Source of the DNA: Acidobacteriaceae bacterium
GTDB lineage: Bacteria > Acidobacteriota > Vicinamibacteria > Vicinamibacterales > CAVVIG01
Assembly (NCBI GenBank): GCA_031274845.1
Contig: JAISPN010000155.1
Span: 1 to 15,518 of the forward strand
DNA length: 15,518 nucleotides
Direction of reading: 5' to 3'
Numbering within the stretch: position 1 is the first letter of the stretch; every line of letters begins with the position of its first letter. Positions 7,056 to 14,581 of this stretch are shown piece after piece. The notes below the pieces were generated by a model that made no database searches, was not told the DNA's origin, and was given only the letters and a program-made list of their open reading frames with translations. The translations under genes and the position numbers were made by a program.

Positions 7056-7095
7056 CGCGCGGCGCCCGACTGGGTTACGGGAAAGGACGTCACGC

Positions 7096-8670
7096 GTGTT
7101 GCCGAACGTCGAATATGTCATCTGCGCCCTCATCGCCCTTCTCGTCGCGGGTGCAGTGTTCGTGGTCTGGCTTGGCACACGCAAGAAGATAGCAGCCGAC
7201 ACGATTGGACGCGCTGAAGCCGAAGCCGCACGCCTGCTGAAGGACGCGGAGCGGGACGTCGAACGTCTGCACAAAGAGATCGTGCTCAGCGCGAAAGAAA
7301 AAGCGCACGAGATCCTGTCCGACGCCGAGCGGCAGTCGCGCACGGAGCGTCAACAGGCGCAATCGCTCGAACAGACGCTGATGCACCGCGAAGCCGAACT
7401 GCTCGAACGGCACCGCGCGACGGAGCGGAGCGCGCAAGAGATTCTGCAACGCGAGAAGGCGCTCGTGACGCGCGAGCAACAGATTGACGCCGCCACCGTC
7501 AAATATCAGCAGCTCGTCGCCCACCAGCAGCACGAACTCGAACGCGTCTCGGGTCTCACCACCGACGAGGCGAAGGATCTCCTCCTCAAGCAGATCGAAC
7601 ACGACGCGCGACACGACGCCGCGAATCTCTTGAAGCGCCTCGACGCCGAAGCGCGCGAGATCGCCAGCGACCGCGCCAAGCAGTACATCACCGAAGCCAT
7701 TCAGCGCAGCGCCGCCGAGCACACGATGGAGACGACGGTCTCGGTCGTCGATCTGCCCAGCGACGATCTCAAAGGGCGCATCATCGGACGCGAAGGACGC
7801 AACATCCGCGCGCTGGAGCTCGCCACCGGCGTCGACCTCATCATCGACGATACGCCGGGCGCGATCATCCTCTCCGCCTTCGATCCGTATCGTCGCGAAA
7901 TTGCGAAGAAGGCGATCGAGAAACTCATCGCCGACGGACGCATTCATCCCGCGCGGATCGAAGAGATCGTGCAGCGCGTGAAGGACGAGACCGACGAGGA
8001 GGTGCGCAAGGAAGGCGCGGCTGTCGCCTTCGAGCTTGGCCTCCACGATCTTCATCCTGAAATCCTGCGGCTGATGGGCCGTCTGAAGTACCGCACCAGC
8101 TACGGACAGAACGTGCTGTCGCACTCGGCGGAAGTAGCTCGGCTCGCCGGCATCATGGCCAAGGAGGTTGGCCTGGACGCGCATGTCGCCGTCCGCGCCG
8201 CCTTCGTTCACGACATCGGCAAAGCGATCGATCGCGAGATGCAGGGCACGCACCTCGAACTCGGAATTGAATTTCTCCGCAAGCACGGTGAGTCTGAGCC
8301 GGTGGTGATGGCGATGGCCGCGCATCACATGGACATCGACTGGCCCTCGCTCGAAGCGATGATCGTCCAGGCCGCCGACGCGATTTCAGCCTCACGCCCC
8401 GGCGCGCGCCGCGACATCCTCGAGTCCTACGTCAAGCGGCTCGAAAAACTCGAAGGCATCGCCGACTCGTTCAACGGCGTGTCGAAGTCGTTCGCGCTTC
8501 AGGCCGGCCGGGAAATCCGCATCATGGTGGAAAGCGAGAAGATCTCAGACGAGGAAGCGGTCTGGCTGTCGAAGGACATCGCCCGCCGCATCGAGAACGA
8601 GCTGGAATATCCGGGACAGATCAAGGTCACGGTGATTCGGGAGACGCGCGCCGTCGACTACGCCAAGTGA
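7096..8670 (+). CDS. rny: Ribonuclease Y
   Basis: Membrane-anchored endoribonuclease that initiates mRNA decay in bacteria lacking or complementing RNase E. The 524-aa protein starts at GTG 7096, with AAAGGA at 7082-7087 8 nt upstream. A single N-terminal transmembrane helix (about residues 7-27) is followed by a long coiled coil (about 35-210). The KH RNA-binding domain has KGRIIGREGRNIR (226-238), and the HD phosphohydrolase domain has H343 (LSHSAEVA), the H372-D373 pair (FVHDIGKAIDRE) and H410/H411 (AAHHMD). A conserved C-terminal region ends in a RET-A-DYAK-type terminus. Length and architecture match full-size RNase Y (about 520 aa). Its stop overlaps the start of thiL by 4 nt, implying coupled translation. 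Confidence 0.98.
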   Translation: MLPNVEYVICALIALLVAGAVFVVWLGTRKKIAADTIGRAEAEAARLLKDAERDVERLHKEIVLSAKEKAHEILSDAERQSRTERQQAQSLEQTLMHREAELLERHRATERSAQEILQREKALVTREQQIDAATVKYQQLVAHQQHELERVSGLTTDEAKDLLLKQIEHDARHDAANLLKRLDAEAREIASDRAKQYITEAIQRSAAEHTMETTVSVVDLPSDDLKGRIIGREGRNIRALELATGVDLIIDDTPGAIILSAFDPYRREIAKKAIEKLIADGRIHPARIEEIVQRVKDETDEEVRKEGAAVAFELGLHDLHPEILRLMGRLKYRTSYGQNVLSHSAEVARLAGIMAKEVGLDAHVAVRAAFVHDIGKAIDREMQGTHLELGIEFLRKHGESEPVVMAMAAHHMDIDWPSLEAMIVQAADAISASRPGARRDILESYVKRLEKLEGIADSFNGVSKSFALQAGREIRIMVESEKISDEEAVWLSKDIARRIENELEYPGQIKVTVIRETRAVDYAK

Positions 8671-9665
8671 CCATCTCCTCTCTCACAGAACGCGATCTCG
8701 TCGCGCGGATTCAGTCGCGCCTGCCCCCGGCGCCTTCGTGGCTCGCTGTCGGCATTGGCGACGATGCCGCTGTGGTGGAACCGGAGCGGAACCGCCTCGA
8801 TGTCCTTACTGTCGATGCCAGCGTCGAAGGGATTCACTTCGACAGACGCTGGTCGCCTCCCGGCGCCATCGGTCATCGCGCGCTTGCCGTCAACCTCAGC
8901 GATCTGGCCGCCATGGGCGCCGCGCCGCGCAGCGCGCTGCTGTCGCTCGTGCTGCCAACGGCACTCCCCTGCGATGAGTTCGACGGCATCATCGACGGCA
9001 TCGCCACACTTGCCGCCGCGCATCACGTGCACGTCATCGGCGGCAACCTGACGCGATCGCCCGGCCCCTTGATGCTCGACATCACCGCCATCGGCACGGT
9101 CAAACGGCGGCAGACGCTGGTGCGAAGCGGCGCCATGCCCGGCGACGAGATCTACGTCACCGGGACGATCGGTGCCGCGGGCGCTGGCCTGCAGATGCTT
9201 CAACAGGCCACCGCGCCACTCGATGCCGCAACGAATCCGTGCGTCCAACGCTATCTCTATCCTGTGCCACGGGTGCGGGCCGGGATGATCGTCGCCAGAA
9301 ACCGCGCGGCATCCGCGTGCATCGACTTGAGCGATGGATTCGCGGATGGCATCCAGCGCGTGACGACTGCCAGCGGCGTTGGCGCCACCATTGATTTCAC
9401 GACGATTCCGTTTGAACCGGCCGCGCTCGCGTGGACCGATACCGACGCTCACAATCCGGGGACCTCGCTGCTCACGCTCGGCGACGATTACGAACTGCTC
9501 TTCACGGTCACGCCGCGTGCGCGGCGACGGTTTCTCGCCGCGGCAAGAGCCGCGGGCGTTACTGTCACGCGCGTGGGGGTGTGTACCAAGGAACGCGATC
9601 TCCAGTTCGTCAACGCGCCGGCAGAGACCGCCACGTTCCCGGAAGGATTCAGCCACTTTCGATGA
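8667..9665 (+). CDS. thiL: Thiamine-monophosphate kinase
   Basis: ThiL phosphorylates thiamine monophosphate to thiamine pyrophosphate with ATP, the last step of cofactor synthesis. The GTG start at 8667 overlaps the rny stop (GTGA), giving 332 aa, the normal family length (about 325). Motifs include GIGDDAAVV (from about residue 29), DASVEGIHF, HRALAVNLSDLAAMGA, IGGNLTR, IDLSDGFADGIQRV and GDDYELLF near the C-terminus. The acidic residues expected to bind Mg-ATP are present. No other thiamine gene is visible nearby and no TPP riboswitch is evident upstream, so it is probably expressed constitutively from the rny transcript. Confidence 0.96.
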   Translation: MTISSLTERDLVARIQSRLPPAPSWLAVGIGDDAAVVEPERNRLDVLTVDASVEGIHFDRRWSPPGAIGHRALAVNLSDLAAMGAAPRSALLSLVLPTALPCDEFDGIIDGIATLAAAHHVHVIGGNLTRSPGPLMLDITAIGTVKRRQTLVRSGAMPGDEIYVTGTIGAAGAGLQMLQQATAPLDAATNPCVQRYLYPVPRVRAGMIVARNRAASACIDLSDGFADGIQRVTTASGVGATIDFTTIPFEPAALAWTDTDAHNPGTSLLTLGDDYELLFTVTPRARRRFLAAARAAGVTVTRVGVCTKERDLQFVNAPAETATFPEGFSHFR

Positions 9666-10183
9666 TTCACCTGACGAAATCTCTTATCCGCCGCTGGCTG
9701 GATACGCTGCTGCACATCCACGATACGCCGGAGCGCACCGCGGCCGCATTCGCGCTCGGCGTGTTCCTCGGCTTCTCGCCGTTCCTCGGCTTTCACACGA
9801 TTGTCGCCATCGCGCTGGCGTTCGTCCTCAATCTGAATCGTGTGGCGGTCCTGCTGGGTGTCTACTCGAACCTGCCCTGGATCATCGGCGGCTACTACAC
9901 CTCGACGACCATGCTCGGCGCGGCCATCGTCCACAAAGGGCTGCCAAGCGGATTCCGCGAACGGCTGGTCGCGCTCTTCGAGTTATCGATTAGCACGCAG
10001 GCGTTCTGGCATGGACTCGCCGATCTGCTGAAGCCGCTGCTGGCGCCGTTCATCATCGGCTCCCTGATCGGCTGCACGCTCCTCGCCGCGATCGCGTACC
10101 CCTTGGCGCTGGCGTTCGTGCGAAAGCGCCGGCATCTGGCGATCATCCAGCATCGCCATCACGATCAAAAGTCTGAGTCCTAA
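9662..10183 (+). CDS. DUF2062 family membrane protein
   Basis: A 173-aa integral membrane protein of unknown biochemical function. The start ATG at 9662 overlaps the thiL stop (ATGA); the frame extends farther upstream but only inside thiL. The family pattern is clear: a PERTAAAFALGVFLGFSPFLG stretch followed by a hydrophobic helix and LNLNRVAVLLGVYSNLPWI. There are about three transmembrane segments (about residues 29-57, 61-80 and 125-153) and a basic, His-rich C-terminus (RKRRHLAIIQHRHHDQK) probably in the cytoplasm. The chained overlaps rny-thiL-DUF2062 suggest one transcript. Its stop codon overlaps the stop of the convergent minus-strand gene by 4 nt. Confidence 0.88.
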   Translation: MIHLTKSLIRRWLDTLLHIHDTPERTAAAFALGVFLGFSPFLGFHTIVAIALAFVLNLNRVAVLLGVYSNLPWIIGGYYTSTTMLGAAIVHKGLPSGFRERLVALFELSISTQAFWHGLADLLKPLLAPFIIGSLIGCTLLAAIAYPLALAFVRKRRHLAIIQHRHHDQKSES

Positions 10184-10767
10184 GGCTGATCGGGCTGGAA
10201 AGACTTCGGCGCGAGCGCGGGCACCTCGATGATCGGCAGCGGACGCGCCGGAATCGCCTTCGATGGTTCGGGACGTTTCAGCAGACGGTCGACAAAGCTC
10301 GATGTCGTCGCGCGCGGGTTCCAGCCAAGGCGCAAGATCGTCAACTGCGCCTGACGCCGGCCGAACTGGAGCGCTTCATTACAGCTCCACATGTAGACAT
10401 CAACCCCGCGCCCCTGCACGGCGGGACCGGTATCGAGCACCGTGTAGATGCCGTCGTACTTCTCGTCGCCGATATCGAGACGCACCACGGACCCGACAGG
10501 CAGAAGCGCCGGATCGGCCGCCATGATGCCGCTCTGCACGGCGACGCCGGAACTGGTCACGAGTCCCTTGCAGTACGCCGTGGCTGAAAAAAGAAATCGG
10601 CCGCCAGCCACCGGAGGACTCTCCGCATCGACCATCCGCTCGAACCCGAGCGGGATCATGGAAAACCGCGAGTCTGGAATCGTGACTTCGTACAGCCACA
10701 CGAACCCCAGGGCGGCGATGGCCGTCACGGCGAGCTTTCGCTTGAACGAACGCGTCAGCACTGCCAT
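10180..10767 (-). CDS. Membrane-anchored 3D-domain protein (MltA/RlpA-like fold)
   Basis: A 195-aa protein with a basic N-terminus and one hydrophobic helix (about residues 11-29), most likely a signal anchor or signal peptide placing the rest in the periplasm. Residues 59-128 form a 3D (Asp-Asp-Asp) domain: FSATAYCKG, MAADPALLPVGSVVRL (D85), YTVLDTGPAV (D112) and GRGVDVYM (D123). The three aspartates that name the family are present. The fold is shared with lytic transglycosylase MltA and RPF/YabE-type cell-wall enzymes, so a role in peptidoglycan cleavage or sensing is plausible but unproven. A Pro/Lys-rich tail follows. The first ATG has no clear Shine-Dalgarno; a TACAAT box 14 nt upstream (plus coordinates 10782-10787) could be a -10 element giving a very short leader. 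Confidence 0.85.
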   Translation of the reverse strand: MAVLTRSFKRKLAVTAIAALGFVWLYEVTIPDSRFSMIPLGFERMVDAESPPVAGGRFLFSATAYCKGLVTSSGVAVQSGIMAADPALLPVGSVVRLDIGDEKYDGIYTVLDTGPAVQGRGVDVYMWSCNEALQFGRRQAQLTILRLGWNPRATTSSFVDRLLKRPEPSKAIPARPLPIIEVPALAPKSFQPDQP

Positions 10768-10838
10768 GGAAAGGTCTTTTGATTGTAAGGCGAAGGCCCG
10801 TGTATGGCCGTACAGTGAGGTGCGGCGGGGACAACGGC

Positions 10839-10882
10839 CGTAGCCGCTGCCCTCGACGCTCGATCATGCCCGTGCGGCTACG
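10839..10882. repeat. 9-bp inverted repeat at the 3' end of the OFA transporter gene
   Basis: CGTAGCCGC (10839-10847) and GCGGCTACG (10874-10882) are perfect complements with a 26-nt spacer. The right arm includes the transporter stop codon. No T-run follows on the minus strand, so if it terminates transcription it is not by a canonical intrinsic mechanism. It may be chance in GC-rich DNA. Confidence 0.3.
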
Positions 10883-12131
10883 CGACGGCTCCGTCTTTCG
10901 CCGCGGCGACCATCCGGTTGCCGGCGCGATACGCCATGACCGGAATAATCAAGGCGAAGATCAGCACCACCCCCAGCGTAACGATGGCTGTCGAATACAC
11001 ACCCGTGGTCTTATGGATATAGGCCATGAGCAACGGCGACGGGATCGCCGCAAAGCCCCAGCCCAACAGGATGAAACCGTAGATCCCCCCGACATATTTC
11101 GAACCGAAAAAGTCGGCGGCAAACGACGGCATCACACCGAAGCCCCCGCCGTAGCACAGCTCGATCAAGCAGACCACGACGGTAAAAATCGCCACGTTGT
11201 GGATGGTGGGCAGATAGAAGAACAGCGGGATCTGCATCGCGAAGATCAGGAAATAAGCTTGCGCGCGACCGATCTTGTCGGAAATCCACGCCCAGACGAT
11301 ACGGCCACCGCCGTTGAACAGGCCGATGATACCCACGATGGCGGCAGCGGCACTGGCATCGATCCCCAGTTGCTGCTGGGCCAGCGGCGACGCCTGGCTC
11401 ACAATCATGATGCCGGCGGACGTATTCAACGACAACATCGCCCACAGCATCCAGAACCGGGAGGTCGAGAGTGCCTGCTTGGGCGTGTAGTGAATGGCGG
11501 AGGCGCTCTTTGACACCTTCCCGGTCGGCACCCAGCCCTGCGGCACCCAATTCTGCGGCGGATTGACGAAGAACTGCGCGCAGACGAGCACGAGGGCGCC
11601 GTAGATCACGCCGAAATAGAGCAAGGTATTGGACACACCGGACGAGATGATCAGGCGCGACGCAATCGGCCCCATGATGAGCGCGGAAACGCCAAAGCCC
11701 ATCACGTTGACGCCGGTCATCAGACCGCGCTTGTCGGGGAACCACTTGGTGATCATGGCCACCGGGCAGATATACCCGAACCCCATGCCCAAGCCGCTGA
11801 AGAGGCCATAGCCGACATAGACGCCAGGCAGCCAGTGCTGGCTGATGGAATAGGACGCGATCAAAAAGCCCAGGCCGTAGATGACACCAGCAAACGTAGT
11901 GACAATGCGCGGGCCAACCTTGTCCTGCCACCAGCCGCCGATCATCGTGCCGATCCCCAGGCAGGCCATCGCCATATTGAAGGTGAGCGTCACCTGGATC
12001 TCGGACCACCCCTCGCTGGCCATCAACGGTTTGACGAACACACTCCAGGCATAGACCGACCCCAAACAAACTTGCACCAGCAGGGCCGTGACCGCGATCA
12101 GCCAGCGGTTTTTTAAGGCTTCACCACTCAT
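10878..12131 (-). CDS. OFA-family MFS transporter (oxalate/formate antiporter-like)
   Basis: A 417-aa inner-membrane permease with about 12 transmembrane helices and a central cytoplasmic loop around residues 190-220. Family features include NRWLIAVTALLVQVCLGSVY in helix 1, GWSEIQVTLTFNMAMACLG, the MFS loop QDKVGPR (about 69-75), GLGMGFGYICPVAMITKWFP, the NPPQNWVPQGW loop typical of OFA proteins, and GLFNGGGRIVWAWISDKIGR (R277 in helix 8, the region that carries the substrate-binding Arg in OxlT). OFA members move small carboxylates such as oxalate, formate or lactate; the substrate here cannot be read from sequence. GGGAG lies 10 nt upstream of the ATG. No oxalate or formate metabolism gene is adjacent. 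It diverges from the beta-barrel gene. Confidence 0.92.
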   Translation of the reverse strand: MSGEALKNRWLIAVTALLVQVCLGSVYAWSVFVKPLMASEGWSEIQVTLTFNMAMACLGIGTMIGGWWQDKVGPRIVTTFAGVIYGLGFLIASYSISQHWLPGVYVGYGLFSGLGMGFGYICPVAMITKWFPDKRGLMTGVNVMGFGVSALIMGPIASRLIISSGVSNTLLYFGVIYGALVLVCAQFFVNPPQNWVPQGWVPTGKVSKSASAIHYTPKQALSTSRFWMLWAMLSLNTSAGIMIVSQASPLAQQQLGIDASAAAAIVGIIGLFNGGGRIVWAWISDKIGRAQAYFLIFAMQIPLFFYLPTIHNVAIFTVVVCLIELCYGGGFGVMPSFAADFFGSKYVGGIYGFILLGWGFAAIPSPLLMAYIHKTTGVYSTAIVTLGVVLIFALIIPVMAYRAGNRMVAAAKDGAVA

Positions 12132-12295
12132 ACTGTTGTTACTCCCTGGGATGTTGCGTGTTGATACGTTGACGCGTGTTTCACTCGAGATCGATCGGCA
12201 CGATGCGCAGTGCTCCCGGAAGGGTGAAAATCATCTGGCACCTGTAGACGTCAGGGGATGCCGAACAGCGCTGGCACCGCCCCACCTCATAAATT

Positions 12296-12305
12296 TCCTT
12301 AAGGA
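12296..12305. promoter_or_regulatory. Palindrome TCCTTAAGGA in AT-rich island, candidate operator
   Basis: A perfect 10-bp palindrome centred between 12300 and 12301. It is flanked by imperfectly mirrored A/T tracts (AAATTT on the left at 12291-12296, AAAAATTT on the right at 12311-12318). Its place midway between two divergent genes and its contrasting composition suggest a regulator-binding site. The regulator is unknown, and no regulator gene is visible in the window. Confidence 0.4.
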
Positions 12306-12455
12306 TAACGAAAAATTTGGAATGTGCAATCGGCAGATGGGTGTGACGGGGAAATCAGACGGTCGATTTCCGCGATCATCCCCAGCCATGGCCCGGCCGA
12401 TCAGCACGCTCACGGCGAGCGTTCATATGGTTGTGGTTCCGTTTTTGTGTTCTTG

Positions 12456-12477
12456 TACTCGCTCACAACTGCGAGTA
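12456..12477 (+). promoter_or_regulatory. Inverted repeat abutting the RBS of the beta-barrel gene
   Basis: TACTCGC (12456-12462) and GCGAGTA (12471-12477) are perfect complements with an 8-nt loop (TCACAACT). The right arm shares its last A with the Shine-Dalgarno AGGA (12477-12480), which precedes ATG 12488 by 7 nt. In RNA it would form a hairpin next to the ribosome-binding site; in DNA it could be an operator. Confidence 0.45.
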
Positions 12478-12487
12478 GGATGAACCG

Positions 12488-13315
12488 ATGTTCACCAATA
12501 TGACCTTCCGACTCTGCGGCGCGCTGACGGCGGGCCTGCTGTGCATCGCCGGTCCAGCATCGGCGCAGTTCAGCCCACGCATGTCAAACGATTCAGTGAT
12601 CGGCGAGACGTACCACATTGAAGGTTCGGCGGGATTCTGGACCCCGGCCTCCACCATGGGTATCTCTGGCGAACAGTTCAACGTCATCGGATCGAACATC
12701 GATTTCAAAAACGACCTCGGCCTGACCGATCAGCGCTTCACTTCGTTTCAGGCGGTCCTTCACCCGGCGCAGAAACACAAATTCCGTTTCCAGTTCGTCC
12801 CGATCAAATACGACCAGGGGCCGGTCACCCTTACGCGCGAACTCGTGTTCAACGGTCAACGCTACACGGTCGGCTCTCCGGTGGTTTCCTCGCTCGACTG
12901 GAAGGCGTACCGCTTCGCGTACGAGTACGACTTCCTCTCACAGGATCGCTGGTTTGCCGGCGTGATTCTGGAGGCCAAATACACGGACTTCACCGCCTCG
13001 CTGCTCACGCCCGTCATCAATGAATCCATCCACGCCAGAGGACCCATCCCTGCGCTCGGTGGCATCTTCCGCTACTACGTCATCCCCCGTCTCTCGCTCA
13101 CCGGCGAATTGAGCGGCATCACCGTCCCGGCAAGCGCCTCACAGAAGTACAATGCGCACTACGCCGAAATCAACGCCTACGGCACGATGAACGTCACCAA
13201 CAACTTCGGCGCGCAATTTGGCTACCGGACGTTCAACGTCGCCTACCAAATCGACAAAGACACGGGACGGTTCGATCTGAACGGGATTTACTTCGGCCTC
13301 GTCGCGCGGTACTAA
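12488..13315 (+). CDS. Putative outer-membrane beta-barrel protein, family not recognised
   Basis: A 275-aa protein starting at ATG 12488 behind AGGA at 12477-12480; ATG 12500 (residue 5) is an alternative. Residues 1-26 look like a Sec signal peptide (hydrophobic core GALTAGLLCIAG, cleavage after ASA). The mature protein is rich in alternating aromatic/polar strands, for example KFRFQFVPIKY, WKAYRFAYEYDFL, WFAGVILEAKYTDF, GGIFRYYVIPRLSLTGELSG and FGAQFGYRTFNVAYQI. It ends in FGLVARY, with a terminal aromatic residue typical of the BAM-recognised beta-signal. This suggests a barrel of roughly 8-10 strands. No specific family or ligand is recognised. It diverges from the OFA transporter, which may or may not be functionally related. 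Confidence 0.8.
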   Translation: MFTNMTFRLCGALTAGLLCIAGPASAQFSPRMSNDSVIGETYHIEGSAGFWTPASTMGISGEQFNVIGSNIDFKNDLGLTDQRFTSFQAVLHPAQKHKFRFQFVPIKYDQGPVTLTRELVFNGQRYTVGSPVVSSLDWKAYRFAYEYDFLSQDRWFAGVILEAKYTDFTASLLTPVINESIHARGPIPALGGIFRYYVIPRLSLTGELSGITVPASASQKYNAHYAEINAYGTMNVTNNFGAQFGYRTFNVAYQIDKDTGRFDLNGIYFGLVARY

Positions 13316-13328
13316 CCGTCAGGGACGG
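13316..13328. terminator. Weak hairpin between convergent genes
   Basis: CCGTC (13316-13320) and GACGG (13324-13328) pair around a 3-nt loop immediately after the barrel gene's stop codon. A second stem, GCGTGC (13350-13355) with GCACGC (13363-13368), overlaps the last codons of the convergent aminotransferase gene. Neither has a following T-run, so terminator function is uncertain. Confidence 0.25.
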
Positions 13329-13357
13329 CGGCGCGGCTCACGTCAGAAGGCGTGCGC

Positions 13358-14557
13358 TCAGTGCACGCGAATCGCCGCGGGCGCGGCAAGCGCGTGGAGC
13401 CGCCGTTCAGCCTCGACGAGCGTCTCGTCTTTTTTGCAGAAGCAGAAGCGCAACTTCGTGCGGCCAAGCGCGGCATGGCGATAGAAGCTGCTCCCTGGCA
13501 CGGCGGCGACACCCACGTCCTTCACGAGATGACGGGCAAACTCGACGTCGCTCGGAAATCCGAACCCGGCGATGTCGGTGATGATGTAATACGCGCCGTC
13601 TGGAACATAGCACCGGAAATGATGCCGCGTCAGGATGTCGAGCAGCATGTCGCGCCGGCGCTGATACGACGCCGCCAACTCCGCGTAATACGTCTCCGGC
13701 ACACCAAGCGCCGCCACCCCCGCTTCCTGTAACGGCGCGGCGGCACCGACCGTGAGAAAGTCGTGCACCTTGCGGATCGCGCCGGTGAGCGGCGCGGGAG
13801 AAATCGTCCAGCCGACACGCCATCCGGTGACGCTGTAGGTCTTCGACAGACTGTTAATCGTCACCGTCCGATCCGCCATCCCCTCGATGCTGGCCATCGG
13901 CACGTGCCGCGCGGCGCCGTAGACGATGTGCTCGTAGATTTCGTCGGCGATCGCAATCACATCCCACTTGCGGCAGAGCGCGGCGATCGTCTCAAGCTCG
14001 TCGCGCGTGAACACCTTGCCGGTCGGATTGTTCGGCGTGTTGATGATGATCGCCTTGGTCTTGTTGCCAAACGCCGCCGCCAGTTCATCGGGATCGAAGG
14101 TCCACGACGACTCGCGCGCGGTCGGTTCCCGCAAGGTCACATAGCGCGGCGTCGCGCCAGACAGAATCGCATCCGGGCCGTAGTTCTCGTAGAACGGCTC
14201 GAAGATGACCACCTCGTCCCCCGGATCGACAAGCGCCATCAGCGTGGCCATCATCGCTTCCGTCGCGCCGCAGCAGACCGTCACCTGCTCGTCCGGCACC
14301 ACGTGGACGCCGTAGCGGCGCGCGAACTCGCGCGCGATGGCCTCACGAAGCGTCCGCGTGCCCCACGTCACGGCATATTGGTTGACGTCGGCCTGAATGG
14401 CCGCGCACGCGGCGTCTTTCACGAGCGCCGGTGCGGGAAAATCAGGAAACCCCTGTGAGAGGTTCACGCCCCCGTACTGCTGACTGAGACGCGTCATCTC
14501 GCGGATGATCGATTCGGTGAACTGAGTCGCTTTTTTTGACCCTGTCAGTTTCGACAT
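13358..14557 (-). CDS. Class I/II PLP-dependent aminotransferase (methionine/kynurenine aminotransferase-like)
   Basis: A 399-aa fold-type I aminotransferase that transfers an amino group to a 2-oxoacid using pyridoxal phosphate in the cytoplasm. Diagnostic features are VNLSQGFPDFPAP (about 31-43), CGATEAMMATLMALVDPGDE, FEPFYENY, IINTPNNPTG (N177), AIADEIYEHIVY (D205, Y208), NSLSKTYSVTGWRVGW with the Schiff-base K239, and TKLRFCFCKKDETL with the carboxylate-binding Arg. The LSQGFPDF start resembles the YbdL/kynurenine aminotransferase subgroup, which acts on methionine, glutamine and aromatic substrates; substrate choice cannot be settled by reading. The start ATG lacks an obvious Shine-Dalgarno. 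It follows the lytic transglycosylase by 24 nt, suggesting a shared transcript, although the two functions seem unrelated. Confidence 0.93.
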   Translation of the reverse strand: MSKLTGSKKATQFTESIIREMTRLSQQYGGVNLSQGFPDFPAPALVKDAACAAIQADVNQYAVTWGTRTLREAIAREFARRYGVHVVPDEQVTVCCGATEAMMATLMALVDPGDEVVIFEPFYENYGPDAILSGATPRYVTLREPTARESSWTFDPDELAAAFGNKTKAIIINTPNNPTGKVFTRDELETIAALCRKWDVIAIADEIYEHIVYGAARHVPMASIEGMADRTVTINSLSKTYSVTGWRVGWTISPAPLTGAIRKVHDFLTVGAAAPLQEAGVAALGVPETYYAELAASYQRRRDMLLDILTRHHFRCYVPDGAYYIITDIAGFGFPSDVEFARHLVKDVGVAAVPGSSFYRHAALGRTKLRFCFCKKDETLVEAERRLHALAAPAAIRVH

Positions 14558-14581
14558 GAACGATGGCTACTGAGGCGATTG

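Larger units (their letters stand above)
12132..12487. other. Divergent intergenic region between OFA transporter and beta-barrel gene
   Basis: These 356 nt contain no convincing gene. They hold the OFA gene's Shine-Dalgarno on the minus strand, an AT-rich island at about 12289-12318 that stands out from its GC-rich surroundings, the palindrome TCCTTAAGGA within it, and an inverted repeat abutting the barrel gene's ribosome-binding site. A weak sigma-70-like pair for the + strand is TTGTGG (12431-12436) and TGTACT (12454-12459), spaced 17 nt. I found no RNA fold I recognise. Confidence 0.6.

Noticed and set aside
6884..7192. 102-codon open frame across the 6S RNA
   Set aside because: The sequence is explained by conserved 6S RNA structure, and the frame runs into the start of rny.
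7090..8328. 412-codon minus-strand open frame opposite rny
   Set aside because: Mirrors the codon pattern of RNase Y and has no independent ribosome-binding site or domain.
12236..12276. Two TGGCAC sites (12236 and 12269) resembling sigma-54 -24 elements
   Set aside because: Neither has a TTGC-like -12 element at the required spacing on the + strand.
12132..12487. A small gene in the divergent intergenic region
   Set aside because: The short open frames here have no plausible ribosome-binding site and no recognisable sequence.
13763..14458. 231-codon + strand frame opposite the aminotransferase
   Set aside because: Antisense to a gene with intact PLP motifs; composition is Arg/His-rich shadow sequence.
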